A program made the position numbers and the translations under genes. A stretch of 64,000 bases of DNA. It comes from Bacillota bacterium (lineage in GTDB: Bacteria > Bacillota > Clostridia > Saccharofermentanales > Fastidiosipilaceae). Positions 53,465-62,092 of this stretch are shown in pieces. Location: contig JAEZWR010000048.1 of the NCBI GenBank assembly GCA_023420115.1, positions 1-64,000 on the forward strand. Reading direction: 5' to 3'. Numbering within the stretch: the first letter of the stretch is position 1; each line of letters begins with the position of its first letter. Below the pieces are notes generated by a model. It made no database searches. It was not told where the DNA came from and saw nothing but the letters and a program-made list of their open reading frames with translations.

Positions 53465-54727
53465 ATGGCAAAAAAAGAGATGCTCGCCATGATTTTAGCG
53501 GGTGGACAGGGTTCAAGATTAGGTGTTTTAACTAATTCGATGGCTAAGCCGGCAATTCCTTTCGGCAGCAGATATAGGATAATTGACTTTCCTCTTAGTA
53601 ATTGCACTAATTCTGGTGTTGATACGGTTGGCGTTTTGACACAGTATCAGCCATTGGCACTTAATACATATGTTGGGAATGGTCATCCTTGGGATCTGGA
53701 TAGAACGAATGGCGGAGCTTTTATACTTCCTCCTTATCAGCACACACAGGGTAGTGATTGGTATAAGAATACTGCAAATGCTATTTATCAAAATATAGGA
53801 TTTATAGATAATTATAATCCTAATTATGTATTGATTCTTTCAGGTGACCATATATACAAGATGAATTATGCCAAGATGCTTGAAGAACATAAAAAGAGTG
53901 AGGCTGATTGCACAATAGCTGTCTTAGAAGTCCCGTGGGAAGAAACATATCGTTTCGGTATTATGAATACTGATGAGAATGGAGCTATTATTGAGTTTGA
54001 AGAGAAGCCCAAGAACGCAAAAAGTAATCTTGCATCTATGGGTATTTATATTTTTACATGGTCAGTTTTGAGAGCCGCTCTTATTGCTGATGAGAAAGAT
54101 ACATCTTCATCTCACGATTTCGGTAAAAATATCATTCCTACCATGTTGGAACAGAATAAAAAATTACAGGCTTATCGTTTTGCAGGATATTGGAAGGACG
54201 TAGGTACTATTCAGAGTCTTTGGGAGGCTCATATGGATTTATTAGACCACCCTGATGAGATTAACTTTAGAGATCCTGAGTGGAGAATATATAGTCGAAA
54301 TCCTGTTAAACCAGCTCATTATATTGGCAAAAAGGCTCGCTTCGTCGATTCTTGTATGACCGATGGATGTAGAATTTATGGAAGCGTTGAGCATTCAGTT
54401 TTGGGGCACTCAGTAGTGGTTGAAGAGGGTGCTGTAGTTAAAGATTGTGTATTGATGCCTGGAGCAAGAGTTGGAAAGAAAGTCCACTTGGAGAAGTGTA
54501 TTGTCGGACTTTATACATATATTAAAGATGGTGTCGAGGCATATTCAGAATTGGATATTCCTAATAATCCTTATTACAACAAATATTGCAGTCATGGCAT
54601 ATCCGTATTTAATCATGGACTTACAATTAAAGAAAATAGCAAGATTGCTCATGACTCAATGGTAGATTATATAGACTCTATTAGTGATAAAGAGTCTGTA
54701 ATTGAAGAAATTCACAATGTCTGGTAG
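53465..54727 (+). CDS. glgC: Glucose-1-phosphate adenylyltransferase, catalytic subunit
   Basis: The 420 residues have the nucleotidyltransferase N-terminus ILAGGQGSRLGVLT, AKPAIPFG and WYKNTANAIYQN, and a C-terminal left-handed beta-helix. It makes ADP-glucose for glycogen. GGAGG lies 5 bases before the ATG. First gene of glgC-glgD-glgA. Confidence 0.97.
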   Translation: MAKKEMLAMILAGGQGSRLGVLTNSMAKPAIPFGSRYRIIDFPLSNCTNSGVDTVGVLTQYQPLALNTYVGNGHPWDLDRTNGGAFILPPYQHTQGSDWYKNTANAIYQNIGFIDNYNPNYVLILSGDHIYKMNYAKMLEEHKKSEADCTIAVLEVPWEETYRFGIMNTDENGAIIEFEEKPKNAKSNLASMGIYIFTWSVLRAALIADEKDTSSSHDFGKNIIPTMLEQNKKLQAYRFAGYWKDVGTIQSLWEAHMDLLDHPDEINFRDPEWRIYSRNPVKPAHYIGKKARFVDSCMTDGCRIYGSVEHSVLGHSVVVEEGAVVKDCVLMPGARVGKKVHLEKCIVGLYTYIKDGVEAYSELDIPNNPYYNKYCSHGISVFNHGLTIKENSKIAHDSMVDYIDSISDKESVIEEIHNVW

Positions 54728-54748
54728 AACGTCTGGTAGGAGGAACTT

Positions 54749-55855
54749 ATGATACTTAATGCAGCAGGTTTGATATTAGCTGATGATAAACATATTCATT
54801 TAGGGGAACTCACTCGCCCTAGAGCTCTATCGGCTGTTCCTTTTGGAGGTCGCTACAGACTGATAGATTTCAATCTTTCAAATATGGTTAATTCTGGTAT
54901 AAGTACAGTTGGTATTTCAACTTTTACTAAATATAAGTCTTTGATGGATCACCTTGGTACAGGAAGTGCATGGGATTTAGATAGGAAGAAACAGGGATTA
55001 TCAATTATCTCACCATATATTAGTACAGATACATACGCAGGCGAGAGCGATGACCTCTTAGCTATACTTCACTATTTCAGGCATGCCACCCAAGAATATA
55101 TGGTGATTACTAGAAGTGATGTTCTGATGTCAATGACATATAATGACATGATCAAAGCTCACGAGGAGTCAGAGGCCGATATGACCATTCTTTTCAACAG
55201 AGATGGAATTAAAGGTGGAAATCCATCGGTTATTCTTGATATGGATAGGAAAAATAGGGTAAAGGCAGTATATCAATCCCCAGATAGACCTTTAAGTAAT
55301 TATAGGAGCCTAGGAACACTTGTTATTCGCAGGGAGCTTTTTATTGAAATAGTTAGCGAAGCTGTAAGTAAGGGACTCAATGAATTTAGTATTCTCTATT
55401 TATTAAGATTGTGTGATAAATATCAAGTTAGAGGGTATGAATATAGAGAGCCAGTATTTTATATTAATGATATATCCTCTTACTTCAAAAGTACCATGCA
55501 GGCATTAGAGGAAAAGGGTCAGCATACACTATTCCATGGGGTCGATCCAGTTTATACAAAGATAAAAGATGAGGCTCCGACTTTTTATTCTTCAGATGCA
55601 GTGGTAAAAAATTCAATGATATCTGATGGTTGCTTAATTGAAGGTGAAATAGAAAATTCTATGATATTTAGAGGAGTTACCGTTGCGAAATCAGCCAAAT
55701 TAAAAAATTGCATAGTTTTCCAAGATACACATATTTCCGAAGCTTGTGAACTTGAAAATGTTATTATTGACAAAGATGTAACTATAAGACCAGGTATTAA
55801 GCTCATAGGACAGGAGCAATACCCATCAGTTATAGGTAAAGGAGCCATAGTATGA
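54749..55855 (+). CDS. glgD: Glucose-1-phosphate adenylyltransferase, GlgD subunit
   Basis: The 368 residues are homologous to GlgC, but the GGQGSR loop is lost (ILADDKHIHLGELT) while RPRALSAVPFGGRYRLIDF is kept. This is the usual regulatory, weakly active GlgD subunit that forms a heterotetramer with GlgC. It starts 21 bp after glgC and overlaps glgA by 4 bp (ATGA), so the three are translationally coupled. Confidence 0.95.
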   Translation: MILNAAGLILADDKHIHLGELTRPRALSAVPFGGRYRLIDFNLSNMVNSGISTVGISTFTKYKSLMDHLGTGSAWDLDRKKQGLSIISPYISTDTYAGESDDLLAILHYFRHATQEYMVITRSDVLMSMTYNDMIKAHEESEADMTILFNRDGIKGGNPSVILDMDRKNRVKAVYQSPDRPLSNYRSLGTLVIRRELFIEIVSEAVSKGLNEFSILYLLRLCDKYQVRGYEYREPVFYINDISSYFKSTMQALEEKGQHTLFHGVDPVYTKIKDEAPTFYSSDAVVKNSMISDGCLIEGEIENSMIFRGVTVAKSAKLKNCIVFQDTHISEACELENVIIDKDVTIRPGIKLIGQEQYPSVIGKGAIV

Positions 55856-57309
55856 GTGAAGCAAGAAAAGTTCTATTTGTTTCGTCCGAGGCTGTTCCAT
55901 TTGCCAAGACAGGTGGTTTGGCGGATGTTGTAGGAGCTCTGCCGCGTACCCTTTGTGAGCTAGGGGTTGATGCAAGAGTGATTCTTCCGCTTTATAGGAG
56001 AATAAGGGAAAATTTTTCGGATAGGCTGGAATTTGTTCGCTGGTCTATGATAAGAATGGGTTGGCGTTCACTTTATTCGGGGCTTTTTAGACTGGAGCAT
56101 GAGGGCGTTATTTTCTATTTTATAGATAATGAGTACTATTTTGGTCATGATGAAATATATAAGGAATATAGCTTCGATATTGAAAGATTTTGTTTCTTCC
56201 AAAGGGCTGTTCTTGAGGTCTTAGGCGAACCTATGGATTTTATGCCAGATATATTACATTGTAATGATTGGCAGTCTGGCTTGATTCCATGCCTGATCGA
56301 GGCTCATTACAAACCATATGGCTATCTTACAGAAATAAAAACTATCTATACAATACATAATTTAAGATATCAAGGTATTCATGGAGTAGAGAGAATCGCA
56401 GACTACTGTGATTTGCCTAATAGCTTCTTAACAGAATATGGGGTTCTAAAAGACGGTGTTCCTAATATGATGAAGGCTGGGATTGTATATTCTGATCGAG
56501 TGACAACTGTTTCACCTTCATATTCTAAAGAAATATTTAGTGATTATTATGGTGAAGGACTAGATGCTATACTCAGAACCTTTTCATATAAATTGAGTGG
56601 TATTCTCAATGGTATAGACGTAGATAAATTTAGTCCAGAAAATGACCCTGATTTGGTTAGGAATTATGGCTTAGAAGATTATAAAGAAGGGAAGCTTGTT
56701 AACAAAAGAGCTCTTCAGGAAGAGCTGGGGCTGGAAGTTAATGATAATGTGCCACTATTTTCTATGATCACTAGATTGGTTGATCAAAAGGGAATTGATT
56801 TGTTTTTGCACATCGCAGATGAGCTGATGCAGGAAAATATTCAGTGTGTTGTTCTCGGTACTGGAGAGTATCATTATGAAGAGAATCTTCGTCGACTAGA
56901 AGCGAGATATCCAGGAAAATTTAGAGCTTGTATTTTCTTTGATCCTAAACTTTCTAATAGAATTTATGCAGCTTCAGATTTTTTCTTAATGCCTAGTTTG
57001 TTCGAACCCTGTGGTTTATCACAGATGATATCTATGAGATATGGAACCTTACCAATTGTAAGGGAGACCGGTGGACTTAAAGATACTGTCATTCCTTACA
57101 ATCGTTTCACTGGCGAAGGTAATGGTTTCTCATTTACAAATATAAATGCTCATGAGCTTCTATTTACCTCTAAGAGAGCGATAGAACTCTATTATTCAGA
57201 AGATAAGTTTAAATTTGAAGCCTTGATTGAACAGGCAATGAAAGAGGACTTTAGTTGGTCGAGATCTGCTAAAGAATACAAGGATTTATATGAATCTCTT
57301 TACGCATAG
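55852..57309 (+). CDS. glgA: Glycogen synthase (ADP-glucose, GT5)
   Basis: The 485 residues begin VLFVSSEAVPFAKTGGLADVVGALP, the ADP-glucose-binding KTGGL loop. LHCNDWQSGL and the C-terminal PSLFEPCGLSQM (catalytic Glu) follow, as in GT5 starch/glycogen synthases. It extends alpha-1,4-glucan. The ATG overlaps the glgD stop. Confidence 0.97.
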   Translation: MSEARKVLFVSSEAVPFAKTGGLADVVGALPRTLCELGVDARVILPLYRRIRENFSDRLEFVRWSMIRMGWRSLYSGLFRLEHEGVIFYFIDNEYYFGHDEIYKEYSFDIERFCFFQRAVLEVLGEPMDFMPDILHCNDWQSGLIPCLIEAHYKPYGYLTEIKTIYTIHNLRYQGIHGVERIADYCDLPNSFLTEYGVLKDGVPNMMKAGIVYSDRVTTVSPSYSKEIFSDYYGEGLDAILRTFSYKLSGILNGIDVDKFSPENDPDLVRNYGLEDYKEGKLVNKRALQEELGLEVNDNVPLFSMITRLVDQKGIDLFLHIADELMQENIQCVVLGTGEYHYEENLRRLEARYPGKFRACIFFDPKLSNRIYAASDFFLMPSLFEPCGLSQMISMRYGTLPIVRETGGLKDTVIPYNRFTGEGNGFSFTNINAHELLFTSKRAIELYYSEDKFKFEALIEQAMKEDFSWSRSAKEYKDLYESLYA

Positions 57310-57396
57310 TGAAATGGCATTTATTTACTTATTGTTGGCGTAAAATAAGTTTACTTATGAATATTCATATAAATAAACTAATTAAAATATAGTTTG

Positions 57397-57441
57397 AATC
57401 TCTGGGCTTTTTTCTATATTTTGGGAAGCTCAGAGATTTTT
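57397..57441 (+). terminator. Terminator after glgA
   Basis: A 13-bp stem (57397-57409 with 57426-57438, one G-U) is followed by T residues. The GH13 gene downstream then starts a new unit or depends on readthrough. Confidence 0.85.
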
Positions 57442-57554
57442 ATTTGCTGAAATAATAATTTGAATGGATTTTTATTATATTTAAGGGGAAATTTCAGATA
57501 TCATATAATAGGTTTTGAATTTGAGTTTGAATTTTAGCTTTTGGAAGGAATTTT

Positions 57555-59570
57555 ATGAAAGTTTATCATAATACAAGAGATCCTTTTTGCCGCAGTCCCT
57601 TTGGGGCTTTGGCTCAGAATGCCTATGTGGATTTATCATTATATCTTTGTGATTGCCCAGAGGTGCCTGAGAGGGTTTATTTGGAGTATGCCTATGGTTT
57701 GGAGCGTTTTTCTTATGGTAGTTCGAGAATAAGATTGAAAGAAAATGCTAGTCCCGTTCCTTGCTTAATTGAAGAAGATCTTTTGGAATATAAGATTAGA
57801 TTGAGGGTTCCTGCTACTACTGGTCTTCTTTTTTACTGTTTTAAGCTTCAGATGAGAGATGGAACTGTTCTATTTGTGCTACGAAGAGATGAAGAGTCGG
57901 GACAAAGTGTTCTCACATATGAATCGCCAATCTATGAAAATTTAGTTGAGGGAAGAAGACCATTCCAAATAACAATTTATGATGCTAAGCATAAGACTCC
58001 TGATTCTCTTAAGGGAAAAATAATGTACCAGATTTTTCCAGATAGATTTTACAGAGATGAGAATTATCAAGATAGACTGGACGTAGTTGAGCTTCGTGAC
58101 GAACAAATATTGCATCAGTCTTGGGACGAAGAGGTCGATATAGAGGGTCACCCATCAACTGGGTATATAGCTTGTGATTTTTTTGCAGGTAGTTTAGAAG
58201 GGATCAGACAGAAATTATCTTATCTTAATTCATTGTCGATAGCTATTATTTATTTGAATCCTATTTTTATGGCTAGATCCAATCATCGTTATGATGCGGC
58301 AGATTATGAACTGGTCGATCCTATTTTGGGAACAAATGATGATTTTCAGCGATTATGTGCAGAGGCGGCGACATTTGGAATTAAAATTATTATTGATGCC
58401 AGCTTTAGCCATACTGGTGCAGACAGCAAATACTTTAACAAATTTTCGCGCTTTTCTACTGTAGGTGCTTACCAAGATGCCCAAGGAAAAGGTGTATCTG
58501 ATTTCTATTCTTGGTATAACTTCTATCGTGATGATAATAAACAGCTTACTTACGAGAGTTGGTGGGGGTTCCCAGATTTACCCTCAGTAAATGAGAATGA
58601 TTTGAATTTTAGAGAATATATTTTAGGTGATAGAGGGGTTGTCAGAAAATGGCTCAGACTTGGGGCTTCAGGATTTAGGCTTGATGTATCGGATGAACTC
58701 CCGGATGATTTTTTGAGAGACCTCTACTTAAGTGTCAAAAGTGAGAAGCAAGATGCCCTCATTTTAGGAGAAGTTTGGGAAGATGCCTCTCATAAAATAA
58801 GTTATGGTAGTTACCGTGATTTTATATATGGTCACACCCATGATTCTGTAATGGGTTATCCATTTAGAAATAGCATTATTGATTTTTTTAGAGGGAATAT
58901 TGATGCGACAAGACTTAATGACAGGCTTGAGAACCTTCGAGAAAATTATCCTCCTGAAATTTTTGCTGTTTCAATGAATCTTTTAGGAAGCCATGATGTC
59001 CCAAGGTTTATTACTTCTGTAGCGGGTGAGCCAGATCCAGGGAGCAGGGAACTTCAGCTTGAGACCGTACTTAGTCTAGAACAAAAGAAACAAGGTCTAC
59101 TTTATTATTTGTTGGCCTCGGCTATTCAGCTGGCGTATCCAGGGATGCCGTCAATATATTACGGTGATGAGATAGGTATGGAAGGATATAGGGATCCTTT
59201 CAATCGTCGTCCCTTTGATTGGTCTAAGTCAGACAAGATGAAAGCATTTACAGATAAGATAAGAAAAATGGCTAGTCTTAGAGCAAATAATACAGTTCTT
59301 CAGACGGGGTATTACAGGACTTCATATGCTATGAAGTCAATTTTTATTTTTGAACGCTTCGGCAGGGCAGAAGAAGATGCTTTTGCCTACCCAATTTCAG
59401 GAGCTAGAAGAGCTGCAGTAATTGTCGTTAAAGATAATTCAAAGGTCGATTATGAATTTTCTGGGAAACTCTATTCTGTGGAGGGACCTTGTGCACTTTG
59501 GATACTTGATAGAGAAGAATATTACTTTAGTCTAAGTGAGTCTGATTATAAACAAATGGGCTTAGTTTAG
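57555..59570 (+). CDS. GH13 neopullulanase/cyclomaltodextrinase-like alpha-glucanase
   Basis: The 671 residues have no signal peptide. An N-terminal beta domain (about 1-150) precedes the GH13 barrel. The conserved regions are DASFSHTGAD (I), GFRLDVSDEL (II, Asp nucleophile), LGEVWEDA (III, Glu) and NLLGSHDVPR (IV, Asp). The GMPSIYYGDEIGMEG segment fits the GH13_20 cytoplasmic amylase group, which degrades maltodextrin or glycogen-derived glucan. It lies directly after the glycogen synthesis genes. AAGGA precedes the ATG. Confidence 0.9.
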   Translation: MKVYHNTRDPFCRSPFGALAQNAYVDLSLYLCDCPEVPERVYLEYAYGLERFSYGSSRIRLKENASPVPCLIEEDLLEYKIRLRVPATTGLLFYCFKLQMRDGTVLFVLRRDEESGQSVLTYESPIYENLVEGRRPFQITIYDAKHKTPDSLKGKIMYQIFPDRFYRDENYQDRLDVVELRDEQILHQSWDEEVDIEGHPSTGYIACDFFAGSLEGIRQKLSYLNSLSIAIIYLNPIFMARSNHRYDAADYELVDPILGTNDDFQRLCAEAATFGIKIIIDASFSHTGADSKYFNKFSRFSTVGAYQDAQGKGVSDFYSWYNFYRDDNKQLTYESWWGFPDLPSVNENDLNFREYILGDRGVVRKWLRLGASGFRLDVSDELPDDFLRDLYLSVKSEKQDALILGEVWEDASHKISYGSYRDFIYGHTHDSVMGYPFRNSIIDFFRGNIDATRLNDRLENLRENYPPEIFAVSMNLLGSHDVPRFITSVAGEPDPGSRELQLETVLSLEQKKQGLLYYLLASAIQLAYPGMPSIYYGDEIGMEGYRDPFNRRPFDWSKSDKMKAFTDKIRKMASLRANNTVLQTGYYRTSYAMKSIFIFERFGRAEEDAFAYPISGARRAAVIVVKDNSKVDYEFSGKLYSVEGPCALWILDREEYYFSLSESDYKQMGLV

Positions 59571-59635
59571 TACCAAGGATTTAGGGCTATTTTAAATATT
59601 TAACTTAAGAGCAGCGAAAGTATAAAATAGCACAT

Positions 59636-59983
59636 TTATTTTAAACTTGGAGCGGGCGCTAAAGATGCTTCGGTAATCTCTTCTTTTTGAATGGATTCTA
59701 TTTCTTCATTAGTTGGGTAGTCGTCTAGATTAAGTACATTGATGAGAAAGCGATAACCATAAATAAATATAATTGATAAGATTATGAAGCTCAAAAATAA
59801 TACAATCGCAGATATTGCAAAATTCTTGATAAATGCAAATGTGTTTTTGAACAATAATTTTTTGCGCTCCTCAGGACTTAGGAGCTTCCTTTTATTTAAT
59901 TTATTACCATCTTGAAGGAATTGCCCACAGTGATAACAGACATTTCTTCCTTTATTTTCCCGACCACATCTTGGACAAATCAT
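59636..59983 (-). CDS. Small zinc-ribbon membrane protein
   Basis: The 115 residues start with a zinc ribbon of two Cys pairs (CPRC and CYHC). A basic stretch follows, then one long hydrophobic helix (about 55-80) and a short acidic tail. AGGAG lies 6-11 bases before the ATG. Function is unknown. Confidence 0.75.
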   Translation of the reverse strand: MICPRCGRENKGRNVCYHCGQFLQDGNKLNKRKLLSPEERKKLLFKNTFAFIKNFAISAIVLFLSFIILSIIFIYGYRFLINVLNLDDYPTNEEIESIQKEEITEASLAPAPSLK

Positions 59984-60170
59984 AGTTAGCTCCTTTAAAT
60001 AATATTTATATATAAAATTAATATATCAATATACAATGTTAAGTTTGTTCAGAGAATAAGATATGACTTACTACAGCATTAAACTTAACTTTAAGTGTGA
60101 ACTTAATATATAATATACAAATAATAATTATAAACAAGTAATTGAATATCTTATACTATGATTTTTATTT

Positions 60171-61967
60171 ATGGATAAGGATTATTTAGGAAGTAAGAAT
60201 AGAGTAAATATGGACTATAGAAAATATTTGAGTGATTTTTTAAGTGATATTCTTGAAATGGATAAGGAAAATACATATGGACTTTTAGAAATTCCACCCA
60301 GGTCAGAAATGGGAGATTATGCTTTTCCTTGTTTCAGTCTAGCGAAAGTATTGCGCAAGTCACCTAACTTGATAGCGGAAGACTTGAAAGTAGAAATGCT
60401 GAAAAAAGTTGATAGCAAAGTTATAGATAAAATAGAGACAGCTGGTGCTTATTTAAATTTTTACCTTAATAAAACTAGTGTGGCAGAAGATGTCTTGACT
60501 TCGGTTATGAAGTCGAATTTTGATTATGGGAAGTATAGAGCGAGCGAGGAAGATGAAACTGTTATCATTGAATATTCTTCACCAAATATAGCTAAGCCTT
60601 TTCATGTTGGACATGGTTTTTCAACAGTGATTGGAGCTGCTCTCGCTAGGATTTATGGTTTTGCAGGGTACAATGTTATTAGGATGAATCATTTAGGGGA
60701 CTACGGTACTCAATTTGGCAAGTTGATTGTAGCATATGAAAAATATGGAAATGAAGATGAACTTCTCAAGAGTCCGATCGATGAACTGCTTCGTGTCTAT
60801 GTCCTTTTCCATCAGAAACTTGAGGAGGAGCCAGAGCTTGAGACTGAGGCGAGAGAGCGTTTCCGCAAGCTAGAAGCAGGTGAGAAGAAGGAGCGCGAAT
60901 TATTTGAAAAATTTCGAGATATTTCACTTGCTGAATTTAAGCGTATCTATAATAGATTAGGCGTCGATTTTGATAACTGGAATGGGGAAAGTTTCTATTC
61001 TGATAAGATAGATGAGATTGTAGATATTCTTAATGAGAAAAATCTTCTGGAAGAGAGTGAAGGTGCTCTTGTTGTCAGACTTGATGAGCTTGGCCTACCT
61101 CCGTGTTTAATTAAGAAGTCTGATGGAACAACGATATATGCTTCTAGAGATTTGGCCTCGGCCCTTTATCGATATAGGACATATAATTTTGCGAAGAATA
61201 TATATGTTGTAGGTTTGCCTCAGAGTCTCCATTTCAAACAGGTGTTTGCTGTATTAGATAAAATGGGTTTTGACTTTGCTAAGAATTGTGAATTCGTAGG
61301 TTTTGGGCTTGTTAAGTTCGGTGATGGTCACTTTAGCACAAGAAATGGTAATGTCATCACCTTGGAAGAGCTTCTTGACGAAACTTTAGCTAAAACTAGA
61401 GATATTATGAAGAAAAATGCAGAAGCTAGAGGTAGTGCTTTTGCTGAAGATGAATTGGATGAAATTTCTGAAAAGATAGCGGTGGCGGCTGTTCTTTATC
61501 AATATATAAAGAATGGTAGAGAAAGAGATATAATGTTCTCTTGGGAAGAAATGTTAGACTTTGACGGTGACTCTGCCCCTTATCTTCAGTACAGTGGAGC
61601 GAGAGCACATAGCATACTTAGACAGGCTGGAATAGATTCTGATTCCAGTGAAGATATTTCTTCTTATTTCGATAATGAAGACTTTGTTGAGACAGTAAGT
61701 TCTGACTTTGCAATAGATTTATTGAAGTCCATTATTGCTTATAAAGATTCCATAAAGTCGGCGCTTAAACAGAATGAACCCTTCCTTTTGGCGAGGGCGC
61801 TGAATAATTTGTGTAGAGCTTTTAATCGTTTCTATACCAATTGCCATATTTTAAATGAGAGCAATGTTGAAGTGAGAAAGGCTAGACTTTATTTAACTAA
61901 GTGTTTCTTCAAAATTCTCAAAGAAGGACTTGCTCTGTTAGGTATTGAGGCCGTCGAAAGAATGTAA
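60171..61967 (+). CDS. argS: Arginyl-tRNA synthetase
   Basis: The 598 residues contain the class I HIGH-type motif AKPFHVGHGFST, the MNHLGDYGTQFGKL segment, the HFSTRNGNVITLEEL motif in place of KMSKR (common in ArgS) and a C-terminal DALR anticodon-binding domain. ATG 60171 has no good ribosome site; ATG 60210 is an alternative. It attaches Arg to tRNA-Arg. It ends at a 17-bp hairpin. Confidence 0.97.
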   Translation: MDKDYLGSKNRVNMDYRKYLSDFLSDILEMDKENTYGLLEIPPRSEMGDYAFPCFSLAKVLRKSPNLIAEDLKVEMLKKVDSKVIDKIETAGAYLNFYLNKTSVAEDVLTSVMKSNFDYGKYRASEEDETVIIEYSSPNIAKPFHVGHGFSTVIGAALARIYGFAGYNVIRMNHLGDYGTQFGKLIVAYEKYGNEDELLKSPIDELLRVYVLFHQKLEEEPELETEARERFRKLEAGEKKERELFEKFRDISLAEFKRIYNRLGVDFDNWNGESFYSDKIDEIVDILNEKNLLEESEGALVVRLDELGLPPCLIKKSDGTTIYASRDLASALYRYRTYNFAKNIYVVGLPQSLHFKQVFAVLDKMGFDFAKNCEFVGFGLVKFGDGHFSTRNGNVITLEELLDETLAKTRDIMKKNAEARGSAFAEDELDEISEKIAVAAVLYQYIKNGRERDIMFSWEEMLDFDGDSAPYLQYSGARAHSILRQAGIDSDSSEDISSYFDNEDFVETVSSDFAIDLLKSIIAYKDSIKSALKQNEPFLLARALNNLCRAFNRFYTNCHILNESNVEVRKARLYLTKCFFKILKEGLALLGIEAVERM

Positions 61968-61993
61968 TACATAGATTTAATTAATAGAAAATA

Positions 61994-62050
61994 TTTTAGG
62001 ATATCTATGCATACTAGGTAGAGCTTATGGCATAGGTATCCTAAAATTTT
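61994..62050 (+). terminator. Hairpin after argS
   Basis: A 17-bp stem (61994-62010 with 62030-62046, one G-U) encloses a 19-nt loop and is followed by four T and then A-rich sequence. It is a likely terminator, though the T-run is short. Confidence 0.65.
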
Positions 62051-62092
62051 AAAAAAGTAGTTTTTATATTTGTTTCTGATGAATAGATAAAT

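Noticed and set aside
59984..60170. T-box leader before argS
   Set aside because: No T-box sequence, specifier stem or terminator/antiterminator pair is visible in the 187-bp gap.
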